Shown one piece after another: positions 1-10,550 of a DNA stretch of 64,000 bases. The stretch spans positions 23,764,131 through 23,828,130 of the forward strand of contig NC_045140.1 in the NCBI RefSeq assembly GCF_008831285.2, given 5' to 3'. The stretch comes from Nymphaea colorata. Lineage: Eukaryota; Streptophyta; Magnoliopsida; Nymphaeales; Nymphaeaceae. The notes under the pieces are model-generated. The model did not search any database. It saw only the letters and a list, made by a program, of their open reading frames with translations, and was not told the DNA's origin. The position numbers and the translations under genes were made by a program. Each line of letters starts with the position of its first letter. Position 1 is the stretch's first letter.

Positions 1-265
1 TTGCAAAAATACCTTTTCTGGGGAGGTATTGCTAAGTGGCAAACTAGCTCTGGTGACAAAGCTAGTCCACCAAGCTATCCATTGTCTCTGCCATTAAATT
101 GAAAACCAAGTTTACCCTAAAGCTAACATTTCCTGGATTGACTCATTGTGGATAAGTTATCCAAGAAAAATTTACACTGGACTCGTCCAGGCACGTGAAC
201 GTCTCCTAAGATACTTCCTTGGCTTCAGATGGGCTTCTAGTGAGAAAGAAGTAAAAGAGAGAAAT

Positions 266-3200
266 ATGGGGACACTGGTAAGATGGTGGCGCATCGTTCC
301 CCCCTATTTCTTGTCATATCCTCTTCATTTCACCACCAAGTCAGGCTTGACAAGCATCAAATCCCTCAGCAGAAGAAGACCCACGAAGGATTTTTGCAGA
401 AGCTTTTGTTCCATCTCTCAAGCACGCTTCTGTTCTTCTTTCTCTGTATCCGCCTCATCTAGTGTTCAAGATGACAACAATGGCTTTACCCCTACCCCAA
501 AATTTCAAATATTCAACACCATGAGCAAACAGAAAGAGGAGTTCAGGCCCATGGTTCCTGGTAAAGTGGGAATGTATGTGTGTGGAGTCACCACCTATGA
601 TCTCAGCCACATTGGCCATGCTCGCGTCTATGTCACTTTTGATGTCCTCTACAGGTATTGTGAGTTGTTGTTTCTGTTCCTCATTCTGTTAATTGCCATT
701 GGTTGGTGGATAGTTTGTGCATTGAGTTTGCCTTTTTTTTTTTTGTTGGGCAGGTATTTGAGGCATTTGGGATACGATGTTTGTTATGTGCGCAACTTCA
801 CGGATGTTGATGACAAGGTCAGTGAATTGGTATTGATTTGTGTAGAGGGAAGTGCTAACTGTTAAATTGTAGGATAGTATGTGAATGTGTAATTCTTACT
901 TTTCTACAAATATTAGTTAGTAATTTTGGCATGATGAGTTGTGTGCTAACAGATCTTTTGAGTTCTTCCCAGTTTCTTCTTTTCAACTAGTTATTGACCA
1001 ATTTCCTTATAATAAGTGTTGTGGTATGATGATACAACAAATGTGGAAGGGTTTGGAGGTAACTAGGTACAGCTGGGGGAAAAAATTGCAAGGTCTGTGT
1101 CAAATTCTGGTTGATAAATCGAGTTTTGTGAACTATATTAGCAATCTTGTTTCCAATCAGAGAAAATATCAGGTGATACTTAAATTTTCTACCTCTAAGC
1201 GTTGTTCTCACCAAAATCTACACCATCATGCAATGCTAGGCTTCCCTAATCTTGATATATTCAGGTGTTGATATTATAGGCTCAAGTGTGTGCTTAAGTT
1301 TCAAAGTCCTTAAATTTTACCTAGCACTAAAATAAGCTGTAGTTCCGTGCATCACTAAACCTTAGCCAATTTGGTCCACCTAATATGGTTTGTGCCATCA
1401 AATTAATAATTCTGTAGGGAGTCCTTCTCTAATTATCTAAGGAGAGTCTAATGGAAAGTAGAGTATCTAAAGCAAACCCAATGAACAAGAAAGCAGTCGG
1501 AAAAACTTCATTTCTCATTTAACTGATAAGTGGTTAAAAGTTAAAACGCGTCGAGGATGTGTTGAACTGATATCTTTTGACTAAATTGTTAGCTGTGGTG
1601 GCACTCAAAGAAGCTAACTGCATATATTTTTCCAAGATGGACTTATTATTTCTGGTGGTATTTTTCTTTGTTCACAAGTCAAGCATCTCCTTGCCTTAGA
1701 TCTCAAATTATGTGAAAATTCTGCCTTTTGTGAAATAACAACAATAACCTTAGGTGAATAATAGGTTTTCTGCAAATTCATGGGACACTTTTGTGTAAAT
1801 TAATAATTCATCTGCCATTTTCTTCATTAAGAAGATAGCTGTTGGAGTTCAACACCCTACAAGTTTTAGAAACGCCTAGTTGATGCCAAGATGAGTATTG
1901 GACTGCCAAGAAATATGAATATGACCGCTCTTATTTTCTTTCACAGTTTCAAACATGTAAGGATATGTATTCTGTTACATTAGTTTAAAGATGGAAACTG
2001 AAGAATGAAAGTAGTAAGTTGCAGAAACTATATGTTATTCGCGAAAAGGTGATCAATATGGTCAGACTCACTTTTACGGTTTTACCATGTGAGTTTCACT
2101 ATGCTTTACATATATTGTGTCCCATGAAAAGGATGAGACATCCTCTGATGTGTACCTACTACCTAGAAAATAAGCTTGAAGTTGAATGTATAGGAGAAGT
2201 TAAGGTTTACCATTTAGATTCATTGTTAACTTGTAGGGCGTGTTTGGATACATACCCAAAAAGGCATTTTGGTGGGCCTCCAAAATGCCTTTTTTGGGTT
2301 GTTTGGACTTTGGATGGCTTGAAAACATCGTTTCTGAAAAATGGGTATTCTAAAAACACTGTTTTCATAAGGGAGTGAAAAAACTGACCCTCCTTAGGTT
2401 ATTCATCTGAAAACCAGTTTTTGCCTGCCCACCCAAACATTTTAAAATGGTTTCCAAAGCTCATTAAAAGAATCATTTTTACAAAACCAAGTTTTCTGCC
2501 ATGTGTCACCCGAACACTATGTTACTGTTTTCATTTGACTGGCAAAACATTGAGTGTGGACTTCATTTTCATGTGGAAATTGTACACATCATAAGTCCTT
2601 TCTGTTTCTTCTTGTTGACTTCAATAACTGGATTTAGAGTTACTTCAGTAATGTGAATTTGTCACTTCTTGGTTGAGAAATTTAGCTTTACTGTGAAATC
2701 TTCTGATTAATTCATCAGTTGTTGTGCATTGATTCTGAATCACTGCTATGCGTTGTGCCTTTGCATGCATGCCTGCAAGTGAATACAAACACAGGTAATA
2801 CATTACAGATAATATGTCTATCAGCATGTGCCATATTTATATGTGTATATGTTTCTCCATAAGCTTAAATGAGCTGATCTTCATGCTATAGTGTGTTGGC
2901 ACTTATACATGCTGCCTTTGTTACTTATGTTTTTCATGGCAGGCAACCTGAGTTCTGGACTTTTGGAATTCTGTAGATAATTGCCAGATCAAATGAATTG
3001 GCAGAAGATCCACTGTCTTTAAGCAACCGATATTGCAACGAATTTCTTATTGATATGGCTTCTCTTCATTGCCTTCCTCCTTCTGTGGAGCCACGTGTGT
3101 CTGAGCACATTAATCAGATAATCGATATGATAAAACAGGTATCCCCAGTGACATTCGGTTTATCAACATTTGTAGCTCATTAGATGCTATTGCTTTGTGC

Positions 3201-5619
3201 TTGTATTCACTTTTCATGCAGACCAATAGTGTTACTTGGAAACCATGGTTGCTAACATGCTTCATGATCCAATATGCTTTGATAATAAACTAATGTTTGT
3301 CTCTCATTTCCTGATGTAAAAACTTCTCAATCTTTTAGTTTGCCTTTATAATTATTGATTTTCCATGTGAACTACATTATATTCTTGCAGCATGGGCTAG
3401 GTTGCACAGTTACTAGTTGGCTCGTATCCCAATTTCAAATTGCATAACTACAATGGCTCCATGCATCATTGGGTTCTATCGTTTCTTGCATGTATACTGC
3501 ATTAATTTTCCTCACATAATCATAGCTCCTTGAGGCATGTTCTGTCCGTCTCTGTCTCTCTTTCTTTGAACCAGTGTACGTGATTGTGCATGAATATGTG
3601 TGTGCCTTCTGGCTTGTTGGTTAATGTTCCTATGTTATTCTGTCACATTCCTAAAGACTGTCCATGTTCTTCTCTAAATGAAGTAGATGATGAATGTAGA
3701 ATGTCAAGGAGATTTTGTTTTTCCCTTTTGGGTATTGTTTATGTATTGACTTGTTCAATTTTCAACACTTAACACAAATTCATGAACAGGTATTTATGAT
3801 TTTAGTCGCTTTCTCCTCTCCCCAGATTGGCCTCTTTTCTGAAATTTTGGGTCTTTTCTTCCTTGTTGAATGATAGTATGTTGATGTTCGGTTTTCAAAG
3901 GTAATTGACAAATTTGGACCCGTACGTTTCAAGATGTTATCAGTTTTAAATTTTGTGTGCATCAAAATGGAATTTCTTATGAGATTTCTCTGTGCAGATT
4001 TTGGATAATGGTTGTGCTTATGTAATTGATGGTGATGTGTACTTCTCCGTCGACAAATTTCCTGATTATGGTCGCCTGTCTGGTCGAAAGCTAGAAGATA
4101 ATAGAGCAGGTGAGCGGGTTGCCGTGGATTCGAGAAAGCAAAATCCAGCTGATTTTGCATTATGGAAAGTAAGTTTTTAATGAGAAGATGATGTTCAGTT
4201 CTTTCTTTCAGTGATTAGTGTAAAGCTGTAAACATTTCTTTTACACTTTGATTTGTCACCAAAAGGAAGTATTTTCTATCTGATTGCAGTCAACAAAGCC
4301 TGGTGAACCATCTTGGGAAAGTCCCTGGGGACCTGGGAGACCTGGATGGCATATTGAGTGCAGTGCTATGAGTGCCACTTATCTTGGTCACTCTTTTGAT
4401 ATCCATGGAGGAGGAATGGACCTTGTATTTCCACACCATGAGAATGAGATTGCACAAAGTTGTGCTGCCTGCTCTAAGAGTCAAGTTGGCTATTGGATGC
4501 ATAATGGCTTTGTCAATGTAAACTCAGAGAAAATGTCTAAATCACTAGGAAACTTCTTCACTATCCGTCAGGTACAGTAGGACCTTGGTCGCAACATCTT
4601 GTTTCAAAATCCACAGGTCCTTTCTCTAAGAATAACTTCTGTGTGGTCCTCCCTTTTGTACCTCCTCTGTGATATTTTTGTGTTATAGGTGATAGATCTT
4701 TACCATCCACTGGCTTTGAGGCTTTTCCTGCTGGGTACACATTATCGCTCTCCAATGAACTACTCGACTGTGCTACTTGAGAGTGCATCTGATCGTGCTT
4801 TTTACATCTATCAGGTATGTTGTTATCATGTCAACAATTTTATATGTATGCAGAGGTTGCTGAATCTCAGTAATTGTTTGCCTTGTGAAATCATTTCAGA
4901 GTCTACATGATTGTGAAAAGCTGCTGCTCCAGTCTCATGGGTCTCAATTAAAGGACACTGTGGCAGTTGAGACACAAGACTGCATTAGAAGGTTTCATGC
5001 TGCTTTCCGAACTTCTATGTCAGATGACCTACATACTAATGTTGTCTTGGCTGCTTTAACTGAACCACTGAAGACCATGAATGATCTTCTCCACACACGC
5101 AAGGTACATGTCTTTGTGCTGTCAGATGTTGGTCCTGTTAATTTATCTCATCACTCAACTGTGTTCTTTCCAATATTGCTTTTCAGGGGAAGAAGCAGGC
5201 GCTGCGCATTGAAACTCTGCAAGCTCTAGAGAAGGAAGTCAGTAGTGTCTTGAGCATCCTGGGGTTGATGCCATCTAATTGTTCTGAGGTTTGAACTAGC
5301 AAACCAAACTATGGAGAACTAGGTCACTTATTTTGTAATTTTCAGTGGCTACTTGAAGCATTACCGTTTTTTATTGAATCAGGTTGTAGGACAGCTGAAA
5401 AGCAAAGCATTGTTGCGAGCTGGGATTACTGAAGAGGAAGTTTTGATAAAAATTGAGGACCGAAATTCAGCTAGGAAGAACAAGGACTATGAGAAATCCG
5501 ATAAGATCAGGGAGGAGTTGGCAGTGAAAGGGATTGCACTTATGGATAATCCTGATGGAACCACATGGAGACCTAGCGTTCCTCTTGAAATGCAAGAACT
5601 ATTGATTTCTTCAACATGA
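266..5619 (+). CDS. CARS (SYCO-like): Cysteinyl-tRNA synthetase, organellar type (complete, nine exons)
   Basis: Charges tRNA-Cys with cysteine, using ATP. Exons: 266-654, 754-817, 2977-3138, 3998-4168, 4290-4571, 4689-4814, 4900-5103, 5187-5288, 5383-5619. All phases agree and the product is 578 residues, close to the plant organellar enzyme. The start at 266 is the first in-frame ATG. Residues 1-70 are rich in Arg, Ser and Phe and poor in acids, as in a mitochondrial/plastid presequence. The class I HIGH motif is at 115-118 and KMSKS at 343-347. Zinc ligands by family analogy are C106, C286, H311 and E315. The C-terminal exon carries the helical anticodon-side domain. Intron 2 is about 2.2 kb and holds a MITE-like stretch. 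Organellar rather than cytosolic function is inferred from the presequence. Confidence 0.95.
2236..2517. mobile_element. MITE-like stretch in CysRS intron 2
   Basis: The left edge reads GCGTGTTTGGATACA and the reverse complement of the right edge reads AGTGTTCGGGTGACA. These are imperfect inverted ends resembling the GTGTTTGG ends common in plant MITEs. The inside has several short internal inverted pieces rich in AAAATG/CATTTT. No clear target-site duplication was seen, so both identity and edges are tentative. Confidence 0.35.
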
Positions 5620-6885
5620 CCTTGTAAAAGAGGGGAATGCGTGCTTCCCATTTCCTCAGCCATAAACATGGTCATCCATGCCATGCCATTTACTAATTGA
5701 TTAAATAAAAATTGAGTTCTTTTGGGGCTTGAATTTATTAATCTAGCATGTGTAATGTCGTCATTTTTAATAGAAAAACTGTGGTTTGAAAGCCTTTTAT
5801 CAGTTTCTATTCTCTTTGGGCATTGAAACCTCAAGGTTCTTTAACTTAAGTTCTTCAACTTCTGGTGAGGTTGGCATCTTTCATGTGCAAGTATTTTTAG
5901 TTGAGGGATTTGCTCCATGGCAATCTAACTTCAGGCTTTTCAGTTATGATGGTGCTGGCTAATCATCTAGCTAGCGGTCTTGTTGATCGAACAGGAGAAT
6001 TCTGAGATTAGGTGGGCAGCGCACTGTTTTAATGCATCTCGCCCTAGGCATTGATCATGGATATGCTCTTGATGGCCTACCGATAATGGTAGAGTTACAA
6101 AAAATTGAATGTTCTTAGTGACATTTCACATTTCTAAGTACTCACTTGATCTGCAGGGTGGTCTGCCAAAAACTTCCATTTCCCTTTCAGGCTGAGTGGT
6201 TTTTTTTTTTTTTTGTTTTTCTCCACTGCTTTGAAAAGAGGCTTCGGCTTTCTCCCTCTGCCTCTCGCTCTTGACTCTTGAGGTTTACAAAGCATAGTTT
6301 AAGGCCTTTATGATTTAGATTCTAAAGGAGTGTGTTGGAGCATGATAGCGACCACAAAAATTGTAACCTAAATCTTTAGATGTGGACTACCTTACCGGTC
6401 AATACACTATTCCTCGGGGCTGCCAGAAACTTTCTTTGTTTTCTCATCTTGACAATGGTTTGAGTTGGCCAAATAAAACGCTAGCTTGAGTTAGTCAAGA
6501 TGAACGAGAAGTATGCAGGAATGAAAGGGAATGTGTCTGAACACTGGATTTTTCCTGTTGTTTCTTTATTAGATATATGTTCCTTGCCTTCTCTGAAAAG
6601 CAGCTTACGTTGGAAGCAACTTCCGCTCTAATAAAATTTTTTCACACTTATTTAACAGTTTTCATGGAAAAGAAATTTTTAATTTAAAAAGAACACGAAA
6701 AATGGTCTTCCCCTAAGGTTATAGGCAAAAAACGGACTCCAATTTACAATACAATGAACAAAAAGGTATTCATTTCAAAGACATTTTCTAAAGAGTGCAG
6801 GTGAAGAATTCCACGCGTCCGACCCACTCGAAGCTTCTTGGAAACTTCTCGGAAAGAGGCAAAAAGACCTTCCAAAACCTGGCTA
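5620..6885. other. Intergenic spacer after CysRS
   Basis: Holds the 3' untranslated region of the synthetase gene (AATAAA-like signal at about 5703), a T run near 6200 and AT-rich filler. I see no coding exon, RNA gene or clear repeat boundary here. Confidence 0.5.
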
Positions 6886-6893
6886 CTATAAGG
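6886..6893 (+). promoter_or_regulatory. TATA-like box of the small membrane protein gene
   Basis: CTATAAGG lies about 83 bases upstream of the ATG at 6976, followed by a pyrimidine-rich stretch suited to a transcription start. Spacing fits a plant core promoter, but no start site data exist. Confidence 0.45.
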
Positions 6894-6975
6894 GCCTCTC
6901 TCATCGCCCCTTTTCGGATTTTTCCGTCCAACCTTGCGGCCAGAGGTCGTCTCCTGTTAGAGGAAGAAAAAGAAG

Positions 6976-7365
6976 ATGGATGATCCGTCGATGGAGCCGT
7001 GGGCTACGCTTATCCTGCTCACCTTGTTTCTTCTATACGTCATGCTAGCCGGTTCGGTGTCCGTAATCTCGTTTTTGCCTGAGAAATCAGCCGAGACAGA
7101 GGCCCTGAGAAGGGTTAGCCTCGTCGTCGCTGTTTTGTTGATGTATGATTACGGTCTTCGACTGTGGTCGATGCTGCCGACGGATAGGATGTGGATGGCC
7201 TGGATCTTCTTTGCCACCGTCACGGTTGGGGCCATCGGACTCGTCGTCCTCTCCTGGAAGCTTAGCCATCGAGAGCCCCAAAAGAAAACCAGTACCGGTG
7301 CATCCAGGGATCTGCAGGCGCCGTTGCTCAACACTTCTGATGTTCCTACCCAGTCTTCTTCCTGA
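6976..7365 (+). CDS. Small membrane protein of unknown function, single exon
   Basis: I do not recognise the family. The reading frame encodes 129 residues with three hydrophobic segments at about 9-30, 47-60 and 73-95. Between the first two there is a charged stretch (EKSAETEALRR). The tail from about residue 97 is hydrophilic and Ser/Thr rich, with a PLL dileucine-like motif and a poly-Ser end. There is no cleavable-looking signal peptide because the first hydrophobic segment is long. A TATA-like box and a C+G-richer 5' flank sit just upstream, and codon use looks like a real gene compared with the AT-rich surroundings. Location in an endomembrane is an inference from the segments only. Confidence 0.7.
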   Translation: MDDPSMEPWATLILLTLFLLYVMLAGSVSVISFLPEKSAETEALRRVSLVVAVLLMYDYGLRLWSMLPTDRMWMAWIFFATVTVGAIGLVVLSWKLSHREPQKKTSTGASRDLQAPLLNTSDVPTQSSS

Positions 7366-7939
7366 AGGTATCGTAATCATGTTGTGGCATTTAACCTATA
7401 ATAAGAACTTATGTTGATTTGGATTTACGTGTATGTTCGTAGAAAAAATCATTGTGGAACCTTGATTGTTAGTTCTTATATATCGTGAAGACAAGAAATA
7501 CAAATGACATAAAGACGTCTTGTGTTTTGTGTTCTCTATCCCGCTCTGTCCTAGTAATTCTTAGTTGCGGATGGAAGTCTGGGCTCTCTCTCTCTCTCTC
7601 TTGCTATTTTGTTATTTCGAATTGTTGGGATTATAGGTTGGAAAAGGGGAATTGGTTTGTCTTCTTCTTTCTGTGGAAAATTGCTTGGTGGTGGACAAAG
7701 TAGGGAAGAGGAAGAGCCCCGATGAGACCCCCTTCCATGCCTTAATTGAGTTCAACCTAATTGTTCGAAGTTCCGTTTGAGGAGGTATCTGTGCATTTCC
7801 TTCTTTGGGGTACTTCAACAGTCTATGAAGGCCAAGACTTTTACAATATTTTGGTATGGGTGCCTCCACCATGAACATACATCGTCACTAGGGAATATCG
7901 TGGGGAGTGCACTCATTCTTTATGGTCAAATATTCTGAC
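7366..7939. other. Intergenic spacer with short CT repeat
   Basis: Contains the presumed 3' UTR of the small membrane gene and a CT microsatellite at about 7584-7602. No other gene or element edge is visible. Confidence 0.4.
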
Positions 7940-8900
7940 AATAATCAATTGCCCTTCCATAGTGAAGCTCCAATCTTCTGATTCCTAGGCATCTTATGCT
8001 GCTTTGCACTTCGACAGCACTAGTGGCTTAATTCGCAGGACACCAAACCAACAGCTCCACTAGTATTGCTAGCTCAAATGCCATTGCTTAGGCTTTTGAT
8101 GCTTGTAGCCATCCTCGCCAGCCGGTTTCGTCAAATTGGTTATCTTAGTAGGAAGAGCATCCGTTAGTATGGTGGATCCGTCAATTCTTTTGGGGGGGGG
8201 GGGGGGGGGGGGGGGCATCTGTTTCCTCTTTCTTCTTAGTAATGGCAGCTCATAGTTTGCCGTTAAATTTGCTTCCTGAAGCGTGCAGATCTAACTCGTT
8301 CCTCCATGAGAGTGAGTTGTAGTTCGATCCTCAACAACTTGGTCTACTGGAGGTTCCTTGTGCTCGGATGCTTCTTCCTTTTAGGCGTTGCGCTTCCTAT
8401 CTCCTCGAGGGACTTTGCAAGTTTAAGCCGCCTTCATATCGGCTAACAATTTGCGAGATTCTTTTTGATCCAGTGCTTGGGCTTACTCCCCCGCTTCTTA
8501 ATGGAGAAGCAACACTTCAGAGTTTGACTAATGTCCTCAGAAATATTGGCTCTGATACCAACTGTCATGGACTTACTTTTAGAGGCGAGTGTGGCATGTC
8601 GTTCCTTTTTATTGCTGCATGTTTCTTCATTGCTTATCTTGCGAGGGTTGTGAAGGTGTTAAAGAAAAGCAAAGATAATAGATAAAACAAGAGATCAAGG
8701 AAAAGAGAGTGGTTGACTTATATTCAACAAAAGAAAATTATAAAAAGGGTTCCCTAAGGCTTCAACTTGGCGGAAGCAGTCCTAGGGCACTCATCAACTT
8801 GGAAGCACAACAGTAGATCAAAAGACATAACACTACATAAGAACTCAACATTAAAAAAAAAAAAGGGTACAGTGGCACAACCCCATCAAAATAGGCACAT
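7940..8900 (-). mobile_element. Fossil of an LTR retrotransposon (part of one LTR plus leader)
   Basis: At 8548-8560 the minus strand carries TGGTATCAGAGCC, the primer-binding site complementary to the 3' end of initiator tRNA-Met. It stands two bases from a TG that would open an LTR running towards higher coordinates. This arrangement is usual in plant Copia-type elements. The LTR appears to run to somewhere near 8900 and degenerate internal sequence to about 7940, but neither outer edge nor a target duplication could be fixed. No intact coding region is seen, so this is a broken remnant. Family assignment rests on the primer site alone. Confidence 0.4.
8192..8215 (+). repeat. Homopolymer of 24 G
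   Basis: An uninterrupted run of 24 G directly after a short T run, inside the LTR fossil. Such a run can form G-quadruplexes and is also a classic site of sequencing or assembly error, so its true length is uncertain. Confidence 0.9.
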
Positions 8901-9490
8901 AGGAACAAATGTAAACAAAAGGTGATATTTTATATTACTTTGGGTCTTTTTTTTGCTAGTAATGCAAATGGCCTATCATTTCTTGTCTCCTGATAAGTGA
9001 TCATCCTTGCTGAAATGGTAACCTTAAAGACAAGTTACTTATCAACTACTTTGAGCTTCAAAGCTTTTATGAGGTGAATCTTCGAGACAACGTTTTGAGT
9101 TCTCCACCCATTTTCACATCACGGCATTTAGCAACAGGTTTTACTACCTTGTTTTTAAATTGCAAATCCCTTAAGCTGGCACATGTGCATATGGTATGTT
9201 TCAGTTCATTATTCCTGAATGTAGGTGATCCATTTGGTTAAGTGGGTTCTTGGTTGATGCATATCTCCAAATAGGAAAATAAGTATTATCAATAATTACA
9301 TTTTGTTTCTATTCGAAAGAAAACTTCATCTACCAGTCTAACCCTTTTATGGCTAAATCATACTTCTCTGTTGTATCCATTTGGGTCATATTGCTTTTCA
9401 AATTATTGAGGATAAGTCCAACATTTTGGGTGAGCAAGAGGATTACAACCCACTGCCCTGCATCGGTGCGACTCTCCTAATTCCCTTACG

Positions 9491-10550
9491 CCCTGTTTGG
9501 TTGGAGGAAAAGGAACGGAAAGGGAGGGATTGAGCAATCTCTCCTTTGTTTAGTTGATTGTTTGGTTGACTAATTAGAAAAAAGGGAAAAGGTGGGAAAG
9601 GGAGAATGTTTGTTTGGCTGCGAGGGGAAGGAAAGGAAAGGAGAGTGTAGTGTAAATTCAATCCCTCAAAAATTTGAGGGATTGGGAAGGAAAGAAAATG
9701 AAAGGAAGGGAAGAGCAATAGTCTTTTTTTGCCCACAATACCTTTTTCTTTCACCCACGTCTTTTTCTTCAACAAGCAAGGAAGAGCAGAACTGTTTGAA
9801 GCCTCCTCCCCTCGCGAGAAACAGGGCACACCCTGCCTCTCATCCTGCTGCGACACCCGGTTTCCTGAAACAATGTGCGTTTTTTTTCCATCGCCCGTTG
9901 CATCTCTCTCTTCTTCTTCTTGTTTGAGGCCTCCTCCCCGTCCTCCTGGTTTGGGGTCACCCTTCTTTATCTGCAGCTTCTTCCGTTTCCTCTTCTTCTT
10001 CTTCTTCTTTGTTTTTTTTTTTTGTTTTGTAAATGGCAACGGAGACCGGTGCTTGTGAAGGCGGTGCGGGCGGGAAACTGCAGCACTTGCAAATCTCCTT
10101 GAACAGCCTCAGTGGCACGGTCCCAACTTCTCTTTACAATATGTCCTCAATCCCTCAATCAACAAAGAGCAAGCAAATGATGGTAGAGAGGGAAGCAACC
10201 TAAGCAACAGATTATTTTGATTCGTTGCGAGTGTGCTATTAGGATGTATTATTTTGGTTTTGTTTTTTCGATTGTCTTTTCTGAAACCTTTTAATTTTTT
10301 TAAACATTTTGACTGTTAGGGGTATTATTGTAAAGTATTATAAATTCTATACTTTTCTTTCCTTTATTCTTTTATGTAGTTCAAACAAACATGATTTTAG
10401 TCTTTCATTTTCTTTCCTTTTTATCCAAACAAGTTTTTATAATCACCTCTTTCCTTTGCTTTCCATTTTATTCATTTTCGTTTTCTTTCTCTTCCCTTTC
10501 ATTTCTTTCCCTCCAAATCCATCCTTTCCTTTCCCTCCAACCAAACTGGG
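9491..10550. mobile_element. Non-autonomous DNA transposon with about 28-bp terminal inverted repeats
   Basis: The left end opens CCCTGTTTGGTTGGAGG and the reverse complement of the right end opens CCCAGTTTGGTTGGAGG. The match continues to about 25 of 28 bases. Both subterminal regions are full of GGAAAGG / CCTTTCC motifs. The interior is a long purine/pyrimidine-asymmetric stretch with no transposase-like frame. A 26-base hairpin (12-base arms) lies at 9659-9684. No target-site duplication was identified, so the superfamily is open. Several overlapping short open frames here are low-complexity by-products. Confidence 0.55.

Noticed and set aside
146-265. N-terminal extension of CysRS from position 146
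   Set aside because: The extension would need a TTG start. The first in-frame ATG is at 266 and gives a normal targeting presequence.
9443-10058. Long Lys/Arg- and Phe-rich frames on both strands
   Set aside because: They come from the purine/pyrimidine-asymmetric interior of the TIR element and show no protein pattern.
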